Below are positions 1 through 7,151 of a stretch of DNA of 8,625 nucleotides, piece after piece. Both the position numbers and the translations under genes were made by a program. Each line of letters opens with the position of its first letter. Positions within the stretch are counted from its first letter, which is position 1. This stretch comes from Granulosicoccaceae bacterium (GTDB lineage: Bacteria; Pseudomonadota; Gammaproteobacteria; Granulosicoccales; Granulosicoccaceae), in the NCBI GenBank assembly GCA_023301405.1, contig JALZUX010000674.1:1-8625 (forward strand), given 5' to 3'. Under the pieces are notes generated by a model that saw only the letters and a list, made by a program, of their open reading frames with translations, searched no databases and was not told the DNA's origin.

Positions 1-51
1 CAAGAGCAGCCTTAGGCAACTTCAATATTCCCCAACAGGGCCAATACCCAC

Positions 52-123
52 GCTGCCGTGGTTTATCTCAGCAAAACACGGTGGCAGCTGACAGCACATT
101 GCCACCGACTATGCGATACGCAT
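52..123 (+). promoter_or_regulatory. Cluster of competing hairpins in thrC leader
   Basis: Three inverted repeats can be read directly. GCTGCC (52-57) can pair with GGCAGC (83-88), and inner GTG/CAC and TTT/AAA pairs with small bulges can extend that stem. CGGTGGCA (79-86) is the exact reverse complement of TGCCACCG (100-107). ATGCG (111-115) pairs with CGCAT (119-123) across a 3-nt loop and is followed by a T-rich TATTGTTT. The first two stems share bases 83-86, so they cannot form together. Mutually exclusive stems before an amino-acid biosynthesis gene recall attenuation. However, no Thr/Ile-rich leader peptide and no strong poly-T terminator is visible, so the elements could equally terminate an upstream gene. 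Confidence 0.35.
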
Positions 124-176
124 TATTGTTTAGACGCTGATTTCAAACCTGATAGAATTGCGCGGCACTTCCCTAC

Positions 177-182
177 AGAGAG
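177..182 (+). promoter_or_regulatory. Putative ribosome binding site for thrC TTG start
   Basis: AGAGAG lies 8 nt before the TTG at 191 and is the best purine-rich match nearby. It supports 191 over the in-frame TTG at 158, whose upstream bases show no Shine-Dalgarno-like run. Confidence 0.4.
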
Positions 183-190
183 CTTTCCAG

Positions 191-1582
191 TTGAATTACA
201 TAAGCACACGTGGCGGCAACGAAACCCAAACACTTGCGCAACTCCTGACTCGCGGTACAGCATCAGACGGCGGTTTATTTGTACCGCAAACCTGGCCCAA
301 CGTAAACCCCGCCAGGCTTGGTAAATTACTTACTGGTGAATACGCCGATATCGCAACAGAAGTGCTACAGATCTTCGGTGGCGATTCTCTGCCGGAAGGG
401 CTTATCAATAATGCCGTGCACAAGGCGATGGATAAATTCGACAAACCCGTCGGCCCACCAGTGAACCCGCTAGGGGAGGAACGCTGGTCCATGGAACTAA
501 TGCATGGACCGACACTGGCCTTTAAAGACTTTGCGCTGGCGCCGTTAGCAGAAATCATTGACAGCACGCTACGCCATCATGGCAGACGTGCCACCGTATT
601 ATGCGCAACATCTGGTGACACAGGTGCGGCGACTGTGTCGGCATTCGCCAACCGGGAAAACCTAAACGCTGTGGTGCTATACCCCAACGGCGGTGTTTCA
701 GAATTCCAAAGGCGGCAAATGACCACCACCGGGGCAGACAATATTTTGCCTTTGTGCGTCGACGGAGATTTTGATCAATGCCAAAAGATCGTTAAATCAC
801 TTTATCAGACACCTGCTGCCCTGACGCATGGCTACACAGCCGTGAACTCGATCAATATCGTTCGCATACTACTGCAGACAGCCTACTACTTTCGCACTAG
901 CGGATTAGTTGCCGGAAAAAGCAGCAAGCCTTGCAACTTTATTGTTCCTACTGGCAACTTTGGTAACGTTTACGCTGCTTATATCGCAAAACAGCTAGGT
1001 GCACCAATCGGTAAACTGGTGGTTACATCTAACGACAATGATGTACTGCCACGATTATTCCAAACCAGTAAAATGACTGGCAATCAAACGCTTAAAACTA
1101 TATCTCCCAGCATGGACATCCAAGTGTCCAGTAATTTTGAACGGCTACTCTGGAATATCAAAGGCGGCGATGGCGCGGCCGTCAACACCGCTCAGAGCAC
1201 GCTGGAGGGCAACAACAATTATCAACTATCTGAAACCGAAATGGCACAACTGGAAAAAGACTTTATCGCCTTCAAATGCCCCGAAACAGAAGCGCTGACC
1301 GCCATCCAAGATACCTGGGAAAATCATCAGAAAATCATCTGTCCACATTCTGCTACCGCATTCAAAGCCGCCCAGGCTCTAAGCGGTGATCTTGCAGGCG
1401 AAACAGTGATTGTTGAAACCGCCCACCCGGCAAAATTTGCCGACGCTGTTTTTAAAGCGATTGGTATACACCCTGAAGTACCGCCTAGCACAGAAGCCAT
1501 GCTCAATGCCACAGAGAACTTTAAATCGGTTGAGGCTAGCGCCACTGCAGTACAGGCCGCCATCGATGCAAAGTTTGCCTGA
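191..1582 (+). CDS. thrC: Threonine synthase (PLP-dependent)
   Basis: Converts O-phospho-L-homoserine to L-threonine and phosphate, the last step of threonine synthesis, in the cytoplasm. The protein is about 463 aa, the normal size for the Pseudomonas-type enzyme. It opens with NYISTRGG and LFVP, carries the PLP-lysine motif GPTLAFKDFALAPL (Lys112 from this start, codon 524-526), then ATSGDTGAATVSAF and a phosphate-loop region PTGNFGNVYAAYIAK, all typical of fold-type II threonine synthases. I chose the TTG at 191 because it places the conserved YISTRG motif at the very N-terminus and has AGAGAG at 177-182, 8 nt upstream. A second in-frame TTG at 158 would add 11 unconserved residues and lacks a ribosome site. 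No ATG start exists at the N-terminus. The usual upstream partner hom is not visible. The reading frame is intact, so function is confident; only the start is open. Confidence 0.96.
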   Translation: MNYISTRGGNETQTLAQLLTRGTASDGGLFVPQTWPNVNPARLGKLLTGEYADIATEVLQIFGGDSLPEGLINNAVHKAMDKFDKPVGPPVNPLGEERWSMELMHGPTLAFKDFALAPLAEIIDSTLRHHGRRATVLCATSGDTGAATVSAFANRENLNAVVLYPNGGVSEFQRRQMTTTGADNILPLCVDGDFDQCQKIVKSLYQTPAALTHGYTAVNSINIVRILLQTAYYFRTSGLVAGKSSKPCNFIVPTGNFGNVYAAYIAKQLGAPIGKLVVTSNDNDVLPRLFQTSKMTGNQTLKTISPSMDIQVSSNFERLLWNIKGGDGAAVNTAQSTLEGNNNYQLSETEMAQLEKDFIAFKCPETEALTAIQDTWENHQKIICPHSATAFKAAQALSGDLAGETVIVETAHPAKFADAVFKAIGIHPEVPPSTEAMLNATENFKSVEASATAVQAAIDAKFA

Positions 1583-1698
1583 GTCACACACTGGACTAAT
1601 ACCCCAACATCAGCACAACAACACGCCAGCCACCAGAAAGCCGCCGCGCTGAAGAAAACAGTGACAAGGAGGAAGTCGCTGACAGTAACGCTGACCCG

Positions 1699-1730
1699 AA
1701 AGAGGTCGCGAGCCTAACGTGCGACTCTTT
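1699..1730 (+). terminator. Stem-loop downstream of thrC, possible terminator
   Basis: AAAGAGGTCGC (1699-1709) pairs with GCGACTCTTT (1721-1730), leaving one bulged G and an 11-nt loop. The 3' arm ends in CTCTTTACTTACTC, which is pyrimidine-rich but not a true U-run. It lies 117 bp after the thrC stop, so it may end the thrC transcript. Without a clear poly-U it is a weak intrinsic terminator. A second small GC hairpin, CCGCC/GGCGG, lies at 1808-1823 without a T tract. Confidence 0.35.
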
Positions 1731-2068
1731 ACTTACTCACAGCGCGACCCGCTTACAATTGGCCTTGCAAAAAAGCTTGAAAGAGCACCACAACCCCCAC
1801 TGGTAAACCGCCTCTAACGGCGGCATTGCCACGACAAGGCGCTGCATCAGTTGGTCACAACTGCCACCCTATCAACAGTGCCCACACCCGTTGCCCCCTA
1901 AGAACTGTACGTGATAGTTTCCCACCATACAGCTCAAACCCTTCAAAAGCCGATATCTCAGGACCCACCTATCTCTGTCTCTCAACGACTTACTCATGCG
2001 ACCAACGCCTCGAGTGCTGACTGGCTCAACCTTATCCTATTAGCCTTCGCGCGCTGTTCCCCTTTTAC

Positions 2069-2284
2069 ATGCCTTGCCTCAAGATATTGAGCGCGTTGCC
2101 AAACTGGCGTTCAGTTGACCCAGTACCGGTACCGGGCTCACACAATAGAGAGCCAGATGCCTCTAACGACTAGTCACTTGGAACACTTATTGACCCCGAT
2201 GATGACACAAAGCAACAAATAGTAGATCAGAAAATCAAGGCACTGGTCGATGATCATGAGAAGGGCAATTTCAATGACATATAA
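2069..2284 (+). pseudogene. Possible gene remnant with internal TAG
   Basis: Reading from the ATG at 2069, the frame stays open for 34 codons, meets TAG at 2171-2173, then continues for 36 codons to TAA at 2282-2284. The second part contains TLIDPDDDTKQQIVDQKIKA and LVDDHEKGNFNDI, a charged, helix-like composition typical of real protein rather than random translation. Just upstream, a different frame (2044-2115) reads ALPQDIERVAKLAFS, which also looks coding. I do not recognise the family. It may be the C-terminal end of a decayed gene, a short functional ORF starting after the TAG, or chance. Confidence 0.2.
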
Positions 2285-2377
2285 CACAATGCTGATTGAT
2301 TCCCTTGAGTTGCACAGACAAGTCATGCCTCTCAAGACTGACGGAACCGGTTAAACAGAGACCATTCGGATGTACCA

Positions 2378-5320
2378 ATGTTAAAAAAACTATCGGCTAG
2401 GTTTCATTTGGCAATGGGGCTTACCTCTATTGTCACTTCATTATTGCTTGCGGCCATTCTGTTGAATATGGTGCCAGACAGAAAGCAAGCCGTGATAGAC
2501 GGCAGAGTGGTGCTGTCTGAGTCGATCGCCTCAAGCAGTACGCTGTTTCTGCTTAACAAAGATCACGCTAGCGTCACGCAAAATCTGGAGTTCAACATCG
2601 AGCGAAACCCAGATCTCGTGGCTGCATCCATCGAGCGAAGCAATGATAAACAAAAAATATCCATCGGCGATGAAGACATTATTCTGAATAGCCCACAAAC
2701 GGCTGAATCTAACGAATCAAGAGTCGTATTGCCCATCCTGCAAAATGATAAAGCCTGGGGTGAGATCACACTGTTCTTCACCAGTACAGACGGTCAGACA
2801 TGGATCGAAAAAATTAGAAACTCCAAGTTTTCCATGATCGGCTTTACCGGCCTGTTGGGATTTATTTTGTTTTACCTATACCTGGGGAAAATGCTCAAAG
2901 CCCTCAACCCGTCACAAGCGGTACCGGGTCGAGTCAGGTCTGCACTTGATACGCTAGCTGAAGGCCTGCTGGTAGTAGACCGCAAGTCAAACGTGGTGTT
3001 GGCTAACAAAGCATTTCAAGAGCTTGCCGGCTCAGAGGCTGAAGCACTGGTCGGGAAAAAAGCCGACAGTTTTAAATGGCATAACAGTTCAAAACACCCT
3101 GACGAATCAACCGCAGACAACGACAAGCCATTCCCATGGGTAAAGGCATTGCAAACCAAGGAAACGCTGCGCGGTGAGCAATTGTGGCTACAACACCATG
3201 ACGGCAAGTGGCACAAGTTTCTGGTTAACTGCTCTCCTATCATCACCGGCAAAACCGCCAACGGCGTGTTGATCAGCCTAGATGATGTAACTGAATTAGA
3301 AGAAACAGAAAAAGCACTCATTCTAGCCCGCGACGCTGCAGAAGAAGCCAACAAGGCAAAAAGCCACTTTCTGTCTAACATGAGCCACGAAATACGCACG
3401 CCAATGACGGCAATATTAGGTTTTACCGAAGTACTAAAGCGGGGCAACGGCACAAGCGATGAACACTGGCACAAGCACCTTAATACTATCTCAAACAGCG
3501 GCAAACACCTGCTGGAACTTATCAACGATGTGCTAGACCTTTCAAAAGTTGAGTCTGGCGCACTTGAAGTGGAAAAGCTGGATTGTGCAGTGCATGTGGT
3601 GGCTAGCGACGTTGTCCAGGTACTGAGGGTAAGAGCAGAAGAGAAGGATCTGGATCTTGAAATCGTTGTGCCCGACAAGCTGCCTGAGTACATTCAAAGC
3701 GACAGTTCAAGACTAAGACAAGTCATTACCAACCTTGTTGGCAACGCGATCAAGTTTACCGAAAAAGGCGCCGTACAGATCATTCTCAGAACCGAGGAGA
3801 TCGACGGAAAATCAATGTTCGCTATCGATGTCAAAGATAGCGGCATCGGCATGACACCGGATCAACAGGCCGCCGTCTTCAAGCCTTTTGTCCAGGCCGA
3901 TTCATCAATCACACGCAGGTTTGGTGGCACAGGTCTCGGGCTTTCCATTAGTCGCAAACTGGCCCGCGCTCTGGGCGGCGATATTATCGTCAACAGTGAA
4001 GCCGGTGTAGGCACGGTTTTCACCGCTCTCATCGAAACCGGCTTACCTCACAATGCAAATTATCTGACGCCGGACGAAATCAGCTTAAAAATGACTGTCA
4101 CCGACACCGAAGAACAAAAATTCTGGGAGTTCCCGGATTGTAAGCTGCTGGTCATCGACGATGCAGCAGAGAACCGTGAGTTGTTAACTCTGGTTCTGAA
4201 CGACATAGGGCTGGCGACAGATACCGCAGAGAACGGAGCGATTGGCGTAGAGATGACTACTAACCAACACTACGACGTTATTCTGTCAGACATTCAAATG
4301 CCGGTGATGGACGGCTATGAAGCCGTAAAAGCAATGCGTGAAAATGGCATCCAACAACCGGTTGTCGCTCTTACCGCTAATGCCATGAAAGGCTACGAAG
4401 AGACCATTCTCAGTTCCGGGTTTTCGCACTACATGACGAAACCCATTGATATCGATGCGCTCACCAATCTGCTGGCGCAGCTACTGGGCGGGAAAGCCGT
4501 TAAAGCCCCTATCGCTAATCCGACGCTCACTCAAGCTGTCACCACTTCTAATGCACCCGTCGCAAGCACCCATGAACAACTGCCAGTGATATACAGTCGC
4601 CTCGGTGGATCAGAAAAGCTCGCTCCTGTGGTAGATAAATTCATCAATAAACTAAAGATCCAAATTCCTGAAATAGAAAAAGCCGCTGCAGAGAAAGACT
4701 ATAAGGAATTAGCGGCACTTGGGCACTGGCTGAAAGGCTCTGGAGGCACAATTGGCTTCGACGCTTTCGTCGAACCGGCAAAAGCACTTGAAGACAACGC
4801 AAAAGCGTCAAACTATGCCAACGTGTTGGAAAGTATTGAGCAAATCAAATCACTCTCAAGCAGACTCAGAGGCGGAGTTAAAGGACAGTCAACGGAGGCG
4901 CCATCGAGTGAACGATACAGCGCCGAATCAACACCTAAACCTGCACAACTATCTAAAGAAATCGTCGGAAATGCCGTTGGCCCTATACACAGCCATCTAC
5001 TAGCAAAAGATCCTGCATTTAGACCTATCGTGATGAAATTTCTGCCACGGCTAGAAGAACAACTGATCGCTATGGAGATCGCCATCAATCACGAAGACTA
5101 CAATGAGGTTGCTAATTTAGCACACTGGCTGAAAGGGTCTGGCGGCACGGTTGGTTTCGACATATTCACAAAACCAGCCTCAGCAATGGAAAAGTACGCT
5201 AAACACAAAAACAGAGGGAAACTGACTGAATTACTTGAAGAAATTAAAATGTATTCTGCCAACCTTGTAATACCTGGCAACGATGAAAATGACTCATCGG
5301 CAATAGCGCAATCTGCTTAA
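2378..5320 (+). CDS. Tripartite hybrid sensor histidine kinase with two HPt domains
   Basis: Inner-membrane sensor kinase of 980 aa, ArcB/BarA-like in layout. Domains in order: membrane helix (about 12-32); periplasmic region of roughly 118 aa that I cannot assign to a named sensor fold; second helix (about 151-170); PAS domain (about 185-305); coiled-coil linker; HisKA with SNMSHEIRTP (phosphoacceptor His337); and HATPase with N-box Asn456, DSGIG (487-491) and GGTGLGLS (516-523). After these come a receiver (acidic Asp594/Asp595, phosphoacceptor Asp638 in SDIQMPVMDG, Thr666, Lys688) and two HPt domains with HWLKGSGGT motifs (His783 and His916). All catalytic motifs are intact, so full phosphorelay activity is expected. 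The next gene begins 6-21 bp after the stop, implying one operon and making that REC-EAL protein the likely phosphate acceptor. The ATG at 2378 is preceded only by a weak CGGA. The signal sensed is unknown. Confidence 0.95.
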   Translation: MLKKLSARFHLAMGLTSIVTSLLLAAILLNMVPDRKQAVIDGRVVLSESIASSSTLFLLNKDHASVTQNLEFNIERNPDLVAASIERSNDKQKISIGDEDIILNSPQTAESNESRVVLPILQNDKAWGEITLFFTSTDGQTWIEKIRNSKFSMIGFTGLLGFILFYLYLGKMLKALNPSQAVPGRVRSALDTLAEGLLVVDRKSNVVLANKAFQELAGSEAEALVGKKADSFKWHNSSKHPDESTADNDKPFPWVKALQTKETLRGEQLWLQHHDGKWHKFLVNCSPIITGKTANGVLISLDDVTELEETEKALILARDAAEEANKAKSHFLSNMSHEIRTPMTAILGFTEVLKRGNGTSDEHWHKHLNTISNSGKHLLELINDVLDLSKVESGALEVEKLDCAVHVVASDVVQVLRVRAEEKDLDLEIVVPDKLPEYIQSDSSRLRQVITNLVGNAIKFTEKGAVQIILRTEEIDGKSMFAIDVKDSGIGMTPDQQAAVFKPFVQADSSITRRFGGTGLGLSISRKLARALGGDIIVNSEAGVGTVFTALIETGLPHNANYLTPDEISLKMTVTDTEEQKFWEFPDCKLLVIDDAAENRELLTLVLNDIGLATDTAENGAIGVEMTTNQHYDVILSDIQMPVMDGYEAVKAMRENGIQQPVVALTANAMKGYEETILSSGFSHYMTKPIDIDALTNLLAQLLGGKAVKAPIANPTLTQAVTTSNAPVASTHEQLPVIYSRLGGSEKLAPVVDKFINKLKIQIPEIEKAAAEKDYKELAALGHWLKGSGGTIGFDAFVEPAKALEDNAKASNYANVLESIEQIKSLSSRLRGGVKGQSTEAPSSERYSAESTPKPAQLSKEIVGNAVGPIHSHLLAKDPAFRPIVMKFLPRLEEQLIAMEIAINHEDYNEVANLAHWLKGSGGTVGFDIFTKPASAMEKYAKHKNRGKLTELLEEIKMYSANLVIPGNDENDSSAIAQSA
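4580..4867 (+). repeat. HPt domain copy 1 (His783)
   Basis: First of two homologous histidine phosphotransfer domains, residues about 735-830 of the kinase. The core reads LGHWLKGSGGTIGFDAF, with phosphoacceptor His783 at codon 4724-4726. The DNA around the motif (from 4724) is nearly identical to the second copy (from 5123), while the flanks have diverged. This indicates an internal duplication followed by drift, with selection on the motif. Confidence 0.85.
4970..5257 (+). repeat. HPt domain copy 2 (His916)
   Basis: Second HPt domain, residues about 865-960. The core reads LAHWLKGSGGTVGFDIF, with phosphoacceptor His916 at codon 5123-5125. Between the copies lies a linker (about 831-864) rich in Ser, Thr, Pro, Glu and Lys, expected to be flexible. 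Both copies keep the His, the Lys-Gly and the Gly-rich turn, so neither looks dead. Confidence 0.85.
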
Positions 5321-5329
5321 AACCCGGTG

Positions 5330-7138
5330 ATGGATGCAAACATGAGAAACAACGCCGTAGTTGACAATGAGTATGACTCTCCTGATCCCGATCAGGAACA
5401 ATATGAGTCACTCATTAGTTCAGCCAAAATTATGCTGGTTGACGACGAACCCATTAACACCGATGTACTACAAACCTATCTCGAAGGTGAAGGGTATTCA
5501 AACTTTGTCGCAATTTCCGATTCAAAGCAAGCGTTATCGACTATGCGCTCTGAAAAACCAGATGTCGTTCTACTCGATTTGATGATGCCGGAAGTCTCCG
5601 GATTTGACATCCTCAATGCCATGCGGCGGGACAAATCATTACAACACATACCGGTGGTGATCCTCACATCGTCAGATGATGCAGACACCAAGCTTACAGC
5701 GTTGCAATTAGGTGCAATGGACTTTCTTGCCAAACCTGTTGACGCTAGTGAACTCGCTTTGCGATTGCGCAATACACTTGCTGCGAAGGCCTATCAACAT
5801 CAGCTGGTCAACTACGATCAACTGACCGGGTTTCCCAAGTTTGACGCTTTTCTAGAATCCACGATCGCTGACATCAATTCGCTTGATGCACAGAAAGGTA
5901 AAGGCGCGGCTCTGCACATTTATCTGGAAAACCTTAAATCAGTCAACCACTCTCTAGGGCGTGATCAGGGTAATCGACTGCTACAGGCGTTTGCACGCAA
6001 AGTGGAGGCGTGCTTGCGCTCGGCAGATGTTATTCGTAATGCACTTGGCAGTGACATAAGCACAAGCATTGCCCGTACCGGTGGCGATAAATTCACGGTT
6101 TTTCTAGGTCACTTGGAAAACCCTCAGCAAGCAGCCGTTTTAGCCCGCAGGCTGATCATCGACACCAGTGAGCCATTCAAGCTGGACGGCAAGTTGATGT
6201 TCGCCAGCACCAAAATAGGTATCGCTATCTATCCTGACGATGCCAGCAACACACACACGCTGCTAACCAACGCAGAGACTGCTATGTCTCATGCTAGGGA
6301 ACATGACCGCGGTGAGGGTTATGCTTTTTACTCAGGCAGCATGAACGCTGAGTCAAGTCGCATCATGGCCATTGAAAACGGCCTGCGCACAGCGATAGAA
6401 AAAAATGAGCTAAGAGTCACTTATCAACCTAAGGTTGATTTAGCCACCGGAAAAATTGTTGGCGCAGAAGCGCTGATCAGATGGATAAATCCGGAACTGG
6501 GGTTTGTTGGTCCTGATGAATTCATAGGTATCGCCGAACGTATCGGCATGATAGTCCCTATCGGAGAATGGATACTTAACCAAGCTTGCATACAAGCGGC
6601 TGAGTGGCAAGCTCAATTCGGTATCGATTTCAAGCTTGCAGTCAATGTATCGATCAAGCAGATCCATGATTCAGACATGGTTGCCACCGTCGAGCAAATC
6701 CTGAGCAAAACAAACCTCCCCGCCAGTTCGTTAACGCTCGAACTGACCGAGAACATGGTGATGGAAAACGCAGAGTCAAACATTGAACTGCTGCATAACT
6801 TAAAGGCGCTAGGGCTTAAGCTGGCAATAGATGACTTTGGCACTGGCTACTCTTCTTTAAGCTACCTACAAAGATTTCCACTGGATGAACTAAAAATAGA
6901 CCGATCGTTTATCGAGGAGGTGCAGACAGCCGAAGACCGCGCCCCCATTGTCAGAGCCATGGTGTCTCTGGCCCATGACTTGGGGATGACTGTTGTTGCC
7001 GAAGGAATTGAAACAGAGATCCAGTTAAACCATATGAAGCAATTGAACTGCGAGCTGTTTCAGGGATATTTTTGCAGCAAACCAATAGTTCCTAAAGCAT
7101 TCACTGAGTTATTAGACAAAGACTACCCACGCGCATAA
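5330..7138 (+). CDS. Response regulator REC-GGDEF(degenerate)-EAL, c-di-GMP phosphodiesterase
   Basis: Cytoplasmic regulator predicted to hydrolyse c-di-GMP to pGpG. Residue numbers count from the GTG at 5327. The receiver (about 33-150) has Asp39/Asp40, phosphoacceptor Asp84 in LLDLMMPE, Thr114 and Lys136. The GGDEF domain (about 160-335) is degenerate: the signature is TGGDKF (251-256), the metal-binding Asp region reads IYLENLK, and the usual ND/GD pair is NH/GN. It is unlikely to make c-di-GMP and may bind nucleotide or be structural. The EAL domain (about 350-598) keeps every expected residue: Glu381 (AEALIRW), Asn440, Glu472, Glu475, Asp502-Asp503 (DDFGTGYSS), Lys523, Glu559 and Gln579. 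Their spacing matches active EAL enzymes such as RocR. GTG 5327, ATG 5330 and ATG 5342 are possible starts; 5342 has GGA 7 nt upstream, and none has a strong Shine-Dalgarno. It follows the hybrid kinase almost directly, so that kinase is its likely phosphodonor. Confidence 0.94.
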   Translation: MDANMRNNAVVDNEYDSPDPDQEQYESLISSAKIMLVDDEPINTDVLQTYLEGEGYSNFVAISDSKQALSTMRSEKPDVVLLDLMMPEVSGFDILNAMRRDKSLQHIPVVILTSSDDADTKLTALQLGAMDFLAKPVDASELALRLRNTLAAKAYQHQLVNYDQLTGFPKFDAFLESTIADINSLDAQKGKGAALHIYLENLKSVNHSLGRDQGNRLLQAFARKVEACLRSADVIRNALGSDISTSIARTGGDKFTVFLGHLENPQQAAVLARRLIIDTSEPFKLDGKLMFASTKIGIAIYPDDASNTHTLLTNAETAMSHAREHDRGEGYAFYSGSMNAESSRIMAIENGLRTAIEKNELRVTYQPKVDLATGKIVGAEALIRWINPELGFVGPDEFIGIAERIGMIVPIGEWILNQACIQAAEWQAQFGIDFKLAVNVSIKQIHDSDMVATVEQILSKTNLPASSLTLELTENMVMENAESNIELLHNLKALGLKLAIDDFGTGYSSLSYLQRFPLDELKIDRSFIEEVQTAEDRAPIVRAMVSLAHDLGMTVVAEGIETEIQLNHMKQLNCELFQGYFCSKPIVPKAFTELLDKDYPRA

Positions 7139-7151
7139 AAACGAACTATTG

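Larger units (their letters stand above)
1..190. other. Upstream region of thrC, no recognised gene
   Basis: No gene can be supported here. One plus-strand frame is open from position 3 to about 140, but its translation matches nothing I recognise and it could be the tail of a gene starting outside the window. It does not resemble the end of a homoserine dehydrogenase, the usual gene before thrC in gammaproteobacteria. The stretch is notable for clustered inverted repeats (52-123), listed separately. No clear -35/-10 promoter pair was found by eye. Confidence 0.5.
1583..2377. other. 795-bp gap with coding-like debris, no intact gene
   Basis: No frame here has a believable complete gene. A 64-codon open stretch at 1826-2020 has low-complexity Cys/Ser/Pro-rich content and no ribosome site, so I do not call it. 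Several shorter stretches do look protein-like, but in different frames. One is an acidic and then amphipathic stretch at 1600-1806 in frame 1, with no usable start. Another is a segment around 1993-2060 reading ADWLNLILLAFAR, which continues in another frame at 2071-2115 as ALPQDIERVAKLAFS. The last is a Lys/Asp-rich tail ending at 2284. This could be a gene broken by several frameshifts and stops. A promoter for the kinase gene must lie here or further upstream, but I could not place a -35/-10 pair convincingly. Confidence 0.45.

Noticed and set aside
1826..2020. 64-codon plus-strand open stretch between thrC and the kinase
   Set aside because: Cys/Ser/Pro-rich random-looking composition, no ribosome site and no recognisable motif. 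Other frames over the same bases look at least as protein-like.
2123..2132. Perfect 10-bp palindrome GTACCGGTAC
   Set aside because: A single short palindrome with no second copy or promoter context; could be chance, so not called an operator.
2280..2285. TATAAC as a -10 element for the kinase operon
   Set aside because: No -35-like hexamer at 16-18 bp upstream; the TTGACC copies at 2115 and 2190 are not at suitable spacing from a -10-like hexamer.
3016..3693. 225-codon minus-strand open stretch
   Set aside because: Lies inside the PAS/HisKA coding region of the kinase; Ser-rich shadow translation with no domain signature.
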